Source: Saccharothrix carnea (GTDB taxonomy: Bacteria; Actinomycetota; Actinomycetes; Mycobacteriales; Pseudonocardiaceae). From it: a DNA stretch of 64,000 nt. The stretch's first letter is position 1. The number at the start of each line of letters is the position of its first letter. Below the pieces are notes generated by a model. The model did not search any database, had not been told where the DNA came from, and saw only the letters and a program-made list of their open reading frames with translations. Made by a program: the position numbers and the translations under genes. The stretch spans positions 1-64,000 of the forward strand of contig NZ_PYAX01000016.1 in assembly GCF_003014735.1 (NCBI RefSeq). The letters are read 5' to 3'. This document shows, piece after piece, positions 25,386 to 34,700 of this stretch.

Positions 25386-26174
25386 ATGGCCACCGTTTCC
25401 GCGCTGTCGTTGTACCCGATCAAGGGGTGTGCCGGGGTCGTCGTGGAACGGGCCGCGCTCGCACCGACCGGGCTGGCCAACGACCGGTTGTTCGCACCGG
25501 TCGGGCCGGGCGGTGGGATCGTCTGGCAGGGCGAGGCGCCGAAGCTGGCCGCCGTCCAGGTCCAGGTGTTGCACGACGGCGCCAAGCTCGCGCTCAGCGC
25601 ACCCGGTGCCGGCGAGCTGGTGCTGGACGTGGTGGAGGACGGGCCGGTCCTGCCGGTGGAGGTCGACAAGTGGCCCGGGTCCGGTATCGACCAGGGCGAC
25701 GAGGTGGCGGAGTGGCTGTCCGACGCGATCGGCAAGCCGGTCCGCCTGGTGCGCGAGCCCGCCTGGACGAACCGGGCGCGGGACGGGGTCGACCCGAGCG
25801 CGCTGCTGGTCCTGTCACTGTCCACACTGGACGGTCTGAACGCGCGGATCACCGCGCGCGGCGCGAATCCCGTGCCGATGGACCGGTTCCGGCCCAACAT
25901 CGTGATCAGCGGCTGGCCCGAGCCGCACACCGAGGACCGGGTCGCCCGGATGACGGTCGGCGGCACCGAGATCGGCTTCGGTGAGCTGGCCATCCGCTGC
26001 GCGGTCACGCTCGTGGACCAGACGACCGGCGTGCGCGTCGGTCCCGAGCCGTTGCGCACCCTGGCCGACTACCGCCGTGAACCAGACGGCGTCAGCTTCG
26101 GCCTGAAGGCGGCCGTGCTCACCCCCGGCGACATCGCCGTCGGCGACGAAGTCACCGTCACCGAGTGGCGCTGA
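25386..26174 (+). CDS. MOSC domain protein (MARC-like molybdenum cofactor enzyme)
   Basis: A 262-residue protein with an N-terminal MOSC_N barrel (about residues 1-115, SLYPIKGCAGVVV...GLANDRLF) and a C-terminal MOSC domain (about residues 120-262). The latter contains NIVISGWPEPHTED and IRCAVTLVDQTTG, whose Cys is the expected molybdenum ligand in the MARC/YcbX-type proteins. Known relatives reduce N-hydroxylated compounds using a sulfido-molybdenum cofactor. The partner reductase is not in this window. It is monocistronic by spacing. Confidence 0.85.
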   Translation: MATVSALSLYPIKGCAGVVVERAALAPTGLANDRLFAPVGPGGGIVWQGEAPKLAAVQVQVLHDGAKLALSAPGAGELVLDVVEDGPVLPVEVDKWPGSGIDQGDEVAEWLSDAIGKPVRLVREPAWTNRARDGVDPSALLVLSLSTLDGLNARITARGANPVPMDRFRPNIVISGWPEPHTEDRVARMTVGGTEIGFGELAIRCAVTLVDQTTGVRVGPEPLRTLADYRREPDGVSFGLKAAVLTPGDIAVGDEVTVTEWR

Positions 26175-26526
26175 CGCCGCACCCGCCGGTCACCCCCACC
26201 GGCTGAGGACCCGACACCGACGAACCGGGCCGCAATCCCACCCGGCCATTCCGGCGGCATGCTCGTCGTTTTTGAACGCCGGAAAATGAGCCGGTCGGCT
26301 TCGGCGGTCAGCGGCGATGGGCTGAACGGCCTATTTGATGACGGACGCTGGACAACGACGCCGAAGTGCGCTGAAGTGGAGGCACTGGGGGCAACACTGG
26401 GGGTTGGTCCGCGAAGTTTTCTCCGTGCATGGCTGATGCGCGGGGATGATTCGCGCGCGCGTCAGCGCGAACCCTCGACGGTGCCACGAACCCTCGCCAG
26501 TAGTCATTTGACGAAGGGGTTACTCC
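26175..26526. other. Intergenic region before the subtilase gene
   Basis: 352 bp without a convincing gene. It contains a direct repeat of CACTGGGGG (26383-26391 and 26395-26403), which could be an activator site for the protease promoter, and a GAAGGGG ribosome-binding site near 26513. A weak GCCGGT/ACCGGC hairpin follows the MOSC stop. Confidence 0.45.
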
Positions 26527-28137
26527 GTGCGGAAGAAGCCGTTGTCATTGTTGGCCGCCGCGCTCTTGGCGGGCGCGGGCGCCGCTGCGCTTCCCGTGCC
26601 CGCTGCCGCCGCGGCACAACCGGGTGCCGTCATCGAGGTGAAGCTGTCCTCCGGGGCCGGTGTCGCGGCGGTGCGGCAGGTGTTGGACGACCGTGAGATC
26701 ACCAGGATGACGCCGCTGTTCGCCGGTCTCGGCGACCGACTGGCCAAGCTGCGGCCGGTGGGCACCCGGGCGGTGCCGGACCTGGCGCGGTGGCACCGCG
26801 TCCAGCTCGCCGCCGGTGTGGACGCCGAGGCCGCGGCGCGGGAGCTGACCGCGTTGCCCGAGGTCGAGGTCGCGTACCAGCGGACCGAGGGCAGTGACGC
26901 CGTCACGCCCGACTTCTCCGGGCAGCAGGGCTACTCGGACCCGGCGAGCAGCAGCGGCATCGACGCCGACTACGCGCGCACCGTCACCGGCGGCAAGGGC
27001 GCCAACGTCAAGGTCGTCGACCTGGAGCGGAACTGGAACCCCCAGCACGAGGACCTGTCCAAGCTGCGGTTGCCCGGTGCCCTCATCGCCAACGGCACGC
27101 CGAACTTCACGCCGACCAGCATCGACCACGGCACGGCCGTCACCGGTGTGGTCGGCGCCGACGACAACGGGTTCGGCGTGACCGGCCTGGTCCCCGAGGC
27201 CGGGCTGCACTACACCAACGCCGTCAACATGGAGTACGGCTACGACCTGGCCAACTCGATCCTCACGGCGGCCGCGGCGGTGGACGTCGGTGACGTGCTC
27301 ATCATCGAGCAGCAGGTCGTGCACTGCGGCAACCACGCGCCCATGGAGGTGTGGGACTCGGTGTACGACGCGATCGTCACCGCGGTCCAGTCCGGGCGGC
27401 ACGTCGTGGAGGCCGGTGGCAACGGCAACCAGAGCCTCGACAACCCGTGCTTCGGCGCCCGGTTCCCGGCCGACAAGCCCGACTCCGGCGCGATCATCGT
27501 CGGTGCCGGCTCCGCACCGGGCTGCACCGGCACGCCCCGCACCAAGCTGAGCTTCTCCAACTACGGCAGCCGGGTCGACGTGCAGGGCTGGGGCGAGTGC
27601 GTCACCACCACCGGCTACGGCGCCCTGTACGGCACCGGTGCGAACGACAAGTACACCGCGGGCTTCAACGGCACGTCGAGCGCCTCGCCGATCGTGGCGT
27701 CCGCACTGGCCTCGCTGCTCAGCGTGGCCGAGGCGAACGGCCAGACGCTGTCGCCCGCCCAGGCCCGCGAGATCCTGATCGCCACCGGCACCCCGCAGAA
27801 CGGCACCCTGGAGATCGGCCCGCTGCCGAACCTGCGCACGGCCATCGACCACTACCTGGCCGGCGCCGAGTTCCCGGAACGCGTCGCCAACCCGGGCACC
27901 CGCACCGCGGTCCGCGGCCAGGTGGCATCCCTGGCGATCCAGGCGTGGGACGGCAACGACGACACCCTGACCTACTCGGCCACCGGCCTGCCCTGGGGCC
28001 TGACCATCGCGCCGGCCACCGGCGTGATCTCCGGAACCCCGACCGCCTCGGGCACCTACACCGTCACCGTGTCCGCCAGCGACGGCGCCGGCTCACCCAG
28101 CCAGACCACGTTCACCTGGACCGTCTCCAACCCGTAA
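26527..28137 (+). CDS. Secreted S8 family serine protease (subtilase) with C-terminal Ig-like domain
   Basis: A 536-residue exported protease. A Sec signal peptide (basic MRKK, hydrophobic run, AAAAQP cleavage region near residue 30) is followed by a propeptide of about 95 residues with the inhibitor-I9-like ending LPEVEVAYQRTEG. The catalytic triad is Asp165 (VKVVDLERNW), His201 (DHGTAVTGVV) and Ser384 (GFNGTSSASP). The Asp motif lacks the usual D(S/T)G, and the oxyanion Asn lies in EAGGNGN. From about residue 460 an Ig-like putative-cadherin-type module (VISGTPTASGTYTVTVSAS) ends the protein and probably aids substrate or wall binding. GTG start with GAAGGGG upstream; a terminator follows. 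Confidence 0.9.
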   Translation: MRKKPLSLLAAALLAGAGAAALPVPAAAAAQPGAVIEVKLSSGAGVAAVRQVLDDREITRMTPLFAGLGDRLAKLRPVGTRAVPDLARWHRVQLAAGVDAEAAARELTALPEVEVAYQRTEGSDAVTPDFSGQQGYSDPASSSGIDADYARTVTGGKGANVKVVDLERNWNPQHEDLSKLRLPGALIANGTPNFTPTSIDHGTAVTGVVGADDNGFGVTGLVPEAGLHYTNAVNMEYGYDLANSILTAAAAVDVGDVLIIEQQVVHCGNHAPMEVWDSVYDAIVTAVQSGRHVVEAGGNGNQSLDNPCFGARFPADKPDSGAIIVGAGSAPGCTGTPRTKLSFSNYGSRVDVQGWGECVTTTGYGALYGTGANDKYTAGFNGTSSASPIVASALASLLSVAEANGQTLSPAQAREILIATGTPQNGTLEIGPLPNLRTAIDHYLAGAEFPERVANPGTRTAVRGQVASLAIQAWDGNDDTLTYSATGLPWGLTIAPATGVISGTPTASGTYTVTVSASDGAGSPSQTTFTWTVSNP

Positions 28138-28159
28138 CCCCCCACACCGGTCTCACCGC

Positions 28160-28195
28160 GGCAGCGTGCGGGTGGCACTTCACCCACACGCTGCC
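28160..28195 (+). terminator. Terminator hairpin after the subtilase gene
   Basis: GGCAGCGTGCGGGTG pairs with CACCCACACGCTGCC (one mismatch in 15 bp) around GCACTT, 23 bp after the stop. The rest of the gap to 28415 holds an AT-rich patch near 28336-28355 but no gene. Confidence 0.8.
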
Positions 28196-28415
28196 GCCCA
28201 GACCCGCCTGCCCCGCTACCGGTCGGGCAGGTCGAGGAGCGGTTCGTTCGGATAATGCGGAGATCTCGCGATCCGGATTCGGGGCGACAATGCGCACCAT
28301 GCAGTTTACTGGCACTGCACGGGTCGATTACCCCGAATAAATATAGATTCTTCAGGTCGCGACCTGTCGGTGAATGCGCAGAGCGCTCGTACTCCACCGG
28401 AGTCGACCTGATGCG

Positions 28416-29612
28416 TCAGGGCTTCCGCCGGGTCACGGTGAAGTGGGCCGCGGTGCCGAAGAGGAGGCCCCAGAAGGCCGAGCCGACGCCGAAGAGGGTC
28501 ACGCCGGACGCGGTCACGAGGAAGGCGATGAGGGCGCCTTCGCGATGTGAGGCGAGTGCGGTGGTGTCGGTGATGGCCGCGCCGAGCGAGCCCAGCAGGG
28601 CGACGCCCGCCACGGCGGCGATCAGGGGGCCGGGCAAGGTGAGGAAGACGCTCAGCAGGGTGGCGCCGAAGGTGCCCACGACCAGGTAGAACACGCCGCA
28701 CGCCACGGCCGCCGGGTAGCGGCGCCGGGGATCGGGGTGCGCTTCCGGGCCGGTGCAGATGGCGGCGGTGATGGCGGCCAGGTTGATGGCGTGCGAGCCG
28801 AACGGGGCCAGCAGGGTGGAGGCGATGCCCGTCGTGCCGATGAGGAGGCGGTCGGGGGTGGGGTAGCCGGAGGTCCGGAGCACCCCCAGGCCCGGTGCGT
28901 TCTGGGAGGCCAGCGTCACCACCAGCAGCGGGATGCCGATGCCGATCGCGGACGCCGCGGTGAAATGCGGGGTGGTCCACTCCGGGCGCGCCCACTCCAG
29001 CGAGACGGATGACAGGCGGGTGCCGGTGACCAGCGCCGCCGGCACGCCGAGGGCCAGGGCGCCCAGGACGGCGTACCGGGCGCTGAAGCGCTTGACCACC
29101 AGGTAGCCGACGATGACCGCGCCGACGACCAGCGGTGCGACGCCCAGGTTGCGGAAGGCGTCCACGCCGAAGGCGAACAGGATGCCCGCCAGCACACCGG
29201 ACACGATCGGCGCCGGGATGACGGCCATGAGCCTGCCGAACAGCCCCGAGAAGCCGACCGCCGCCGTCAGGATGCCGGCCAGCACGAACGCGCCAATCGC
29301 GGCACCGTACGGGTGGTCGTCCAAAGTGGACACCAGGAGGGCGGCGCCCGGTGTGGAGAACGCCGTCACGACCGGTGTCCTGGTCCACAGGCTCAGCAGC
29401 ACGCACGTCAACCCGCTGCCGATCGACACCGCCCACACCCACGACGTGGTCTGGCCCGGGGTGAGGTGACCGGCCTTGGCGGCGGCCAGGACGATCACCA
29501 TCGGCCCGGAGTACGACACGACGACCGCGAGCAGACCGGCCACGACCGAGGGCAGCGACACGTCCCGCAGGAAGTGCCGCCGCCCCCGGTCGCTGGAGAC
29601 CTCCGCGCTCAT
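28416..29612 (-). CDS. BenE family (benzoate/H+ symporter type) transporter
   Basis: A 398-residue, very hydrophobic membrane protein with about 11-12 segments. Family features are LPSVVAGLLAVVVSYSGPMVIVLAAAKA near the start, TPVVTAFSTPGAALL, and GSHAINLAAITAAICTGPEAHPD, the conserved loop of BenE proteins. Known members import benzoate by proton symport. Here it is the last gene of the NRPS operon, its ATG overlapping the MFS stop (ATGA), and no benzoate gene adjoins it. It may take up an aromatic building block or move the product; both are guesses. Confidence 0.85.
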   Translation of the reverse strand: MSAEVSSDRGRRHFLRDVSLPSVVAGLLAVVVSYSGPMVIVLAAAKAGHLTPGQTTSWVWAVSIGSGLTCVLLSLWTRTPVVTAFSTPGAALLVSTLDDHPYGAAIGAFVLAGILTAAVGFSGLFGRLMAVIPAPIVSGVLAGILFAFGVDAFRNLGVAPLVVGAVIVGYLVVKRFSARYAVLGALALGVPAALVTGTRLSSVSLEWARPEWTTPHFTAASAIGIGIPLLVVTLASQNAPGLGVLRTSGYPTPDRLLIGTTGIASTLLAPFGSHAINLAAITAAICTGPEAHPDPRRRYPAAVACGVFYLVVGTFGATLLSVFLTLPGPLIAAVAGVALLGSLGAAITDTTALASHREGALIAFLVTASGVTLFGVGSAFWGLLFGTAAHFTVTRRKP

Positions 29613-30910
29613 GCCGCGGTCGGCTCGGCCACCGGCTCCGGCATCTCGCGCAGCCTGCTGACCGGCGAGATGATCAGGCCGACGACCACGAACGCGGACC
29701 CGATCGCCGCCACGACCAGCGCGTTGCGCGCGCCGATGGCGTCGGCGAGCAGGCCCGCGACCAGGCCGCCGAGCGCGCCGCCGCCGAACAGCAACGTGCG
29801 GAACGACGCGGTCATGCGGCCCATCATCGACTGCGGTGTCAACGTCTGCCGCACCGACACGATGATCACGCCCGCGATGCCCAGCCCCAGGTACGTGGTG
29901 AAGAACGAGGCGATGAACATGCCGATCATCACCGGCGTCGGCCCGCCCGCCAGCACGATCAGCAGCGGCCCGAGGAGCAGGCCGCTCTGGGCGATGAAGT
30001 ACGTCGGGCCGATGGGGAACCGCCCGACGACCCGCCGGGACACGATGGCCCCGATCAGGCCGCCGACCGACGCCGTGCCGAAGATCAGGCCCAGCGTCGT
30101 GGAGTCGAGCCCGAGCGTGCGGGTGCCGTAGAGCAGGAACATGGTCCAGGTGGTGATCATCGAGAAGTTGCAGCAGAACCCGATGATGGCCAGCCACCGC
30201 AGCAGCGGCTTGCCGAACACCCAGACCACGCCCTCCTTCAGCTCCCGCAACGCGTGCCGCTCCTCCGGCCTCGGCGGCTTGGGCTCCTCGGTGCGGATCA
30301 GCAGCAGCGAGACGACCGACACCAGGTACGTGCCGGTCTGCACGGCCAGCGCGACGGGCGCGGTCAGCCACGCCACGACGAGGCCCGCGATACCGGGACC
30401 CGCGACGTCCGCCGTGGACGAGCTGATGCCCATCTTGGCGCTCGCCTCGACGTAGTGCTCCGGCTTCTTCACCAGCGTCGGCACGTACGACATCCAGCTG
30501 AGGTCGAACAGCACCGACGCCACGCCGATGAAGCACGCGATGACCAGCAGTGCCGGGATGGACAGCAGGTCCAGCGCGTACAGCAGCGGGATGAAGCCGA
30601 TCAGCACCATCCGGGCGATGTTCGTCCACAGCATCACCTGCCGCCGGCGCACGCGGTCCACCCAGATCCCGAGCAGCAGCGCCAACCCCAGGTAAGGGGC
30701 GAGCTGGACGAACCGCAGCACGCCGACCTGGGTGTCGGTGGCGTTCAGCGAGTGGATGGCGGTCAGCGGCAGGGCCAGGATGGTGACCTGGGTGCCGAGC
30801 AGCGAGACCGTCTCGCCGACCCAGAACTTCAGGAAGTCCCCGTTGTGCCAGAGGCTCTTCTCTTTTTTCCCGGGTTCGGCGGTCTGGTGCTCGGGATCGG
30901 TGATGGACAC
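29609..30910 (-). CDS. MFS exporter (DHA3/EntS-like)
   Basis: A 433-residue major-facilitator protein with about 12 membrane segments. It starts with a soluble basic tail and FWVGETVSLLGTQVTILALPL, has the motif A loop LGIWVDRVRRRQV after segment 2, and the mid-protein loop RTEEPKPPRPEERHALRELKEGV, all typical of DHA3 drug or siderophore exporters (EntS type). It sits 10 bp after the thioesterase and overlaps the BenE gene. The most likely job is export of the NRPS product, which would also give self-protection. Confidence 0.85.
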   Translation of the reverse strand: MSITDPEHQTAEPGKKEKSLWHNGDFLKFWVGETVSLLGTQVTILALPLTAIHSLNATDTQVGVLRFVQLAPYLGLALLLGIWVDRVRRRQVMLWTNIARMVLIGFIPLLYALDLLSIPALLVIACFIGVASVLFDLSWMSYVPTLVKKPEHYVEASAKMGISSSTADVAGPGIAGLVVAWLTAPVALAVQTGTYLVSVVSLLLIRTEEPKPPRPEERHALRELKEGVVWVFGKPLLRWLAIIGFCCNFSMITTWTMFLLYGTRTLGLDSTTLGLIFGTASVGGLIGAIVSRRVVGRFPIGPTYFIAQSGLLLGPLLIVLAGGPTPVMIGMFIASFFTTYLGLGIAGVIIVSVRQTLTPQSMMGRMTASFRTLLFGGGALGGLVAGLLADAIGARNALVVAAIGSAFVVVGLIISPVSRLREMPEPVAEPTAA

Positions 30911-30920
30911 GGACCTGTTC

Positions 30921-31709
30921 CTAGTCGCCGAGGTGCTTGCGGACGAGCCGGGCCAGCTCCGCGAGGGCGTCGCCGGTCCAGATCGAGTGGTGGGTGCTGT
31001 CGGGGACGGTGTGCTCGACCAGGTCGGGCAGCAGCCGTCCCCAGCGCATGTCCTCGGCGGGGGAGCGCTCCGCCAGGACGTGCACGGACGGTCCGGCGTG
31101 CGTGCCGGTGACCTCGATGGAGTAGAACGCCTCCAGCAGCGCGTGGAACACCGCGTACTGGTCGCCGAGCACGTAGGCGTCGATCTCCTCGGGCAGGATC
31201 CCGGCCGCCTCGACCTGCTCGAACACCGTCTCGGGGTCCGGGTCCTCCGGCCAGCCCGCGGCGAGCTCGTCCAGGCCGGGCGGCGACTGGTCGGAAGTGC
31301 CCGCCATGTCGCGGATGTACCGCACCAGGGTCTCCCGCTCGGGCGGGAGGTCCATCACGGTCGGCATGCCCGCGTCCACCAGGAACAGCAGCTCCACGTC
31401 GGAGCCCAGCCGCTTCGCCATCTCGAACGCCACCAGCCCGCCGAGGGACCAGCCCAGGAGCCGGTACGGCCCCTCGGGCTGGAACTCGCGCAGGATCTCG
31501 ACGTACTCCTCGGCGAGGGCGGGCAGCGACGGCACCGGGGCGCGGTCGTTGTCGAACCCCGGTGCCTCGAAGCCGTAGACCGGTCGGTCGCCGAGCAGGC
31601 GGGAGAGCCCGGAGTACGCGTACGCCGAACCCGACACCGCGTGCACGCAGAACAGCGGCGGCAGGTCGCCGCCGGTGTGCAGCGGCACGATCCGCTCCAG
31701 GTCAGCCAT
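30921..31709 (-). CDS. NRPS thioesterase (alpha/beta hydrolase)
   Basis: A 262-residue hydrolase of the NRPS/PKS thioesterase family. It starts IVPLHTGGDLPPLFCVHAVSGSAY (oxyanion region) and has nucleophile elbow GWSLGG, an acidic residue in FLVDAG and the catalytic His in DSTHHSIWTG. It resembles the C-terminal release domains of synthetases rather than the editing type II enzymes, because of the LFCVHAVSG and GWSLGGLVAFEMA motifs. The start overlaps the NRPS 3' end by 8 bases, as if a release domain had been split from the synthetase; it probably releases the PCP-bound product by hydrolysis or ring closure. Confidence 0.85.
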   Translation of the reverse strand: MADLERIVPLHTGGDLPPLFCVHAVSGSAYAYSGLSRLLGDRPVYGFEAPGFDNDRAPVPSLPALAEEYVEILREFQPEGPYRLLGWSLGGLVAFEMAKRLGSDVELLFLVDAGMPTVMDLPPERETLVRYIRDMAGTSDQSPPGLDELAAGWPEDPDPETVFEQVEAAGILPEEIDAYVLGDQYAVFHALLEAFYSIEVTGTHAGPSVHVLAERSPAEDMRWGRLLPDLVEHTVPDSTHHSIWTGDALAELARLVRKHLGD

Positions 31710-34700
31710 TCGCCTTCGCCTTCACCATCTCGTCCACGATCTGCGAGATGGCGCCCACGGTGGCGTTGCCGTACAGCAGCCGGACGGTGATGCGGATCTT
31801 GAACGTCTTGTTGATCCGGCTCGCCAGCCGCAGGGCCTGCAACGAGTTGCCGCCGGTGTCGAAGATGCTGTCGTTGACGCCGATCCGCTCGACGCCGAGC
31901 ACCTCGGCGAAGCACCTGGCCACCTCGATCTCGGTGGGGGTGGTCGGTGCGGCGAAGTCGCGGTCGGTGTCCTCGACCGGGTCCGGCAGCGCGTTGCGGT
32001 TGATCTTCCAACCGTCGTTGTTCATCGGGAACTTGTCCAGCGCGACCCACGCCGTCGGCACCATGTAGTCCGGCAGCGACTCGGCCAGGTGCTCGCGCAG
32101 CGCCTCCACCGACGGCGGCTCGGCGACCGACGTGTAGTAGCCGACGAGGCGGTTCTCGCCGCGCTTGTCCGGGCGCATGAGCACGACGGCCCGCAGCACG
32201 CCGGGGTGGGCCTGCAAGGCCGTCTCGATCTCGCCCAGCTCGATGCGCAGGCCGCGCAGCTTCACCTGGTTGTCGATGCGGCCGAGGAACTCGATCTGGC
32301 CGTCCTTGCTCCACCGCACCAGGTCACCGCTGCGGTAGACCTTGCTGGTCGGCTCGAACGGGTCGGTGATGAACTTCTCGGCGGTCATCTCCGGCTGGTT
32401 CAGGTAGCCGCGCGCCAGGCCGCCCTCGGCGCCGCCGATCAGCAGCTCGCCGTTGACGCCCTTGGGCACCAGGTTGTCGAACCGGTCGACGATGTAGACC
32501 TGCCGGTTGAGCTGGGGACGGCCGATGGGCGGCGGCGTCTTCCACTCGATCTGCTCGACGTGGTACTCGGTCTGGCCGATGGCGCACTCGGTCGGGCCGT
32601 ACAGGTTGAGGTACTTGCGGCCGGGCAGGTTCCACTTGTTGACCAGCTCGGGCGGCAGGACCTCCGCGCCACCCATCACGTACTTCAGGTCCGGGTACGG
32701 CTCGGGTTCCATCACCGACTGCATGGCGGGCGGCAGACCGGCGTAGGTGACCTTCTGCTCGCGCAGCAGCGCGGTCAGCGCCTCCGGCGACTGGGCGTCG
32801 TCCGGCGAGACGGCGACCACCCGGGCACCGACCAGGAACGCCGTCCAGATCTCGCCCTGCGACATGTCGAAGTTCAACGCAGGCAGCTGCAGCAACCGGT
32901 CCTGCGGGCCGAAGTCGAACGTCCGCTTGTACGCCTCGCAGAAGAACGACACCGCGCGGTGCGCGATCATGACGCCCTTCGGCGTGCCGGTGGAGCCCGA
33001 CGTGTACAGCACGTAGGCCAGCGACTCGCGGGTCGTCCACTCCTCCAGCGGCTCCGAGGCGTCGATCTCCTCGATCCGCGGCCAGTCGGTGTCGATGAGC
33101 ACGGTGGCCCACTCGCCCTCGGGCAGCACGGACGCCAGCGGCGACCGGCTGATCACGACCGGCGCCCCGGTGTCGCGGATCATGAAGTCGAGGCGGTTGG
33201 TCGGCACCTTCGGGTCCATCATCGCGAACGCGCCACCGGCCTTGAGCACGCCGAGCATCGCCACGTACGCGTCCAGGTCGCGGTCGATGACCACGGCCAC
33301 CACGCGCTCGTGCGTCACGCCCAGCGCGCGCAGGTGCCGCGCCAGCAGGTCACCGCGCCGGTTCAGCTCGCCGTAGGTCATCTCCACGCCCCGGCACACC
33401 ACCGCGACGGCGTCCGGCGTGGCGGCGGCGACCTGCTCGAACGCCACGTGCAGCGGCAGCTCGGAGTACTCGGCCTCCTCACCGTGGCCCAGCGCCAGCA
33501 GCTCGGCCCGCTCCGCCTCCGTCACCACGGGCAGCTGCGACAGCGTCAGCGACGAGTCTCGCGCCGCGGCCGTCACGACCGTGCCGATGTGGTCCAGCAG
33601 CGCCTCGATCCGCCACTGGTCGAACAGGTCCGTCGAGTACTCCACGACCGCGCGCAGCGAGTCGCCGGACTCCACGAAGTCGATCGCCATGTCGAACCGC
33701 GACCCGGTGGACGCCAGCGAGATCGGCTCGGCGGTGATGCCGGGCAGGTCGATCGCACCGCCCGAGTTCGCGTCGCCCAGCAGCTGCATCGACACCTGGA
33801 ACAGCGGGTTGCGGCCCGGCACGCGCACCGGCTGCACCCGGTCCACGATCAGGTGGAACGGCACCTCCTGGTGCTCGTACAGGTCGAAGTTGGCCTCCAT
33901 GGTGCGCTGGAGCAGCTCGGCGAACGTCGGGTCGCCCGACACGTCCGAGCGCAGCACCACCATGTTCACGAACAGGCCGACGACGTCCTCGGCGTCCGGG
34001 TCGACGCGGCCGAGCATCGGCACGCCGATCGGGATGTCCTCCTGGCCGCTGTAGCGGCTGAGCACCACGTTGAGCGCGGACACCAGCACCATGTACAGCG
34101 ACACGCCGTGCTCTTCGGCCAGCGCGCGGGCCGAGACCAGCAGCTCGTCCGGCAAGTGCTTGGTGATCGAGTCGGCCCACTTGGTCGGCGCGGGCGGGCG
34201 CGGGCGGTCGGTGGGGAACTCCAGCGTCGGGAGGTCCTTGAGCTTGTCCTCCCAGAACGCGAGCTCCTCCTCCAGGGTCTCGCCCTGCATGGTCTCGCGC
34301 TGCGCCCGTGCCGCCTCGGTGAACAGCGAGCCCGGCGTGGCGAACTCGGGCTCACGGCCCTCGGTGAACGCCCGGTAGGCGGTGGCCAGCTCCGCGTTCA
34401 CGATCCCGGACGACCAGCCGTCGGTGACGATGTGGTGCAGGTTCTGCAGCAGCACGTGGTCGTCCGGCGCGAACGCCAGCACCCGGTACCGGTACAGCGG
34501 GCCCTGCTCCAGGTCGAACGGGCTGGTGGACAGCTCCCGCAGCGCCTCGGCGATCACCTCGTCCCGCGCGGCCTCGTCCAGCCCGGGCCGCTCGACGACC
34601 TCCAGCGCCACCTCGGACGGCGGCGCCACGACCTGGTACGGCGTGCCCTCGGAGTTGTGGATGGTGACCCGTAACGCCTCGTGGCGCTCGACCACGAGGT

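Noticed and set aside
31675-34674. Open frame of 999 codons on the plus strand opposite the NRPS
   Set aside because: It mirrors the NRPS gene in the antisense frame, is rich in Arg, His and Val-Leu runs and has no family motif; high GC makes such long antisense frames common.
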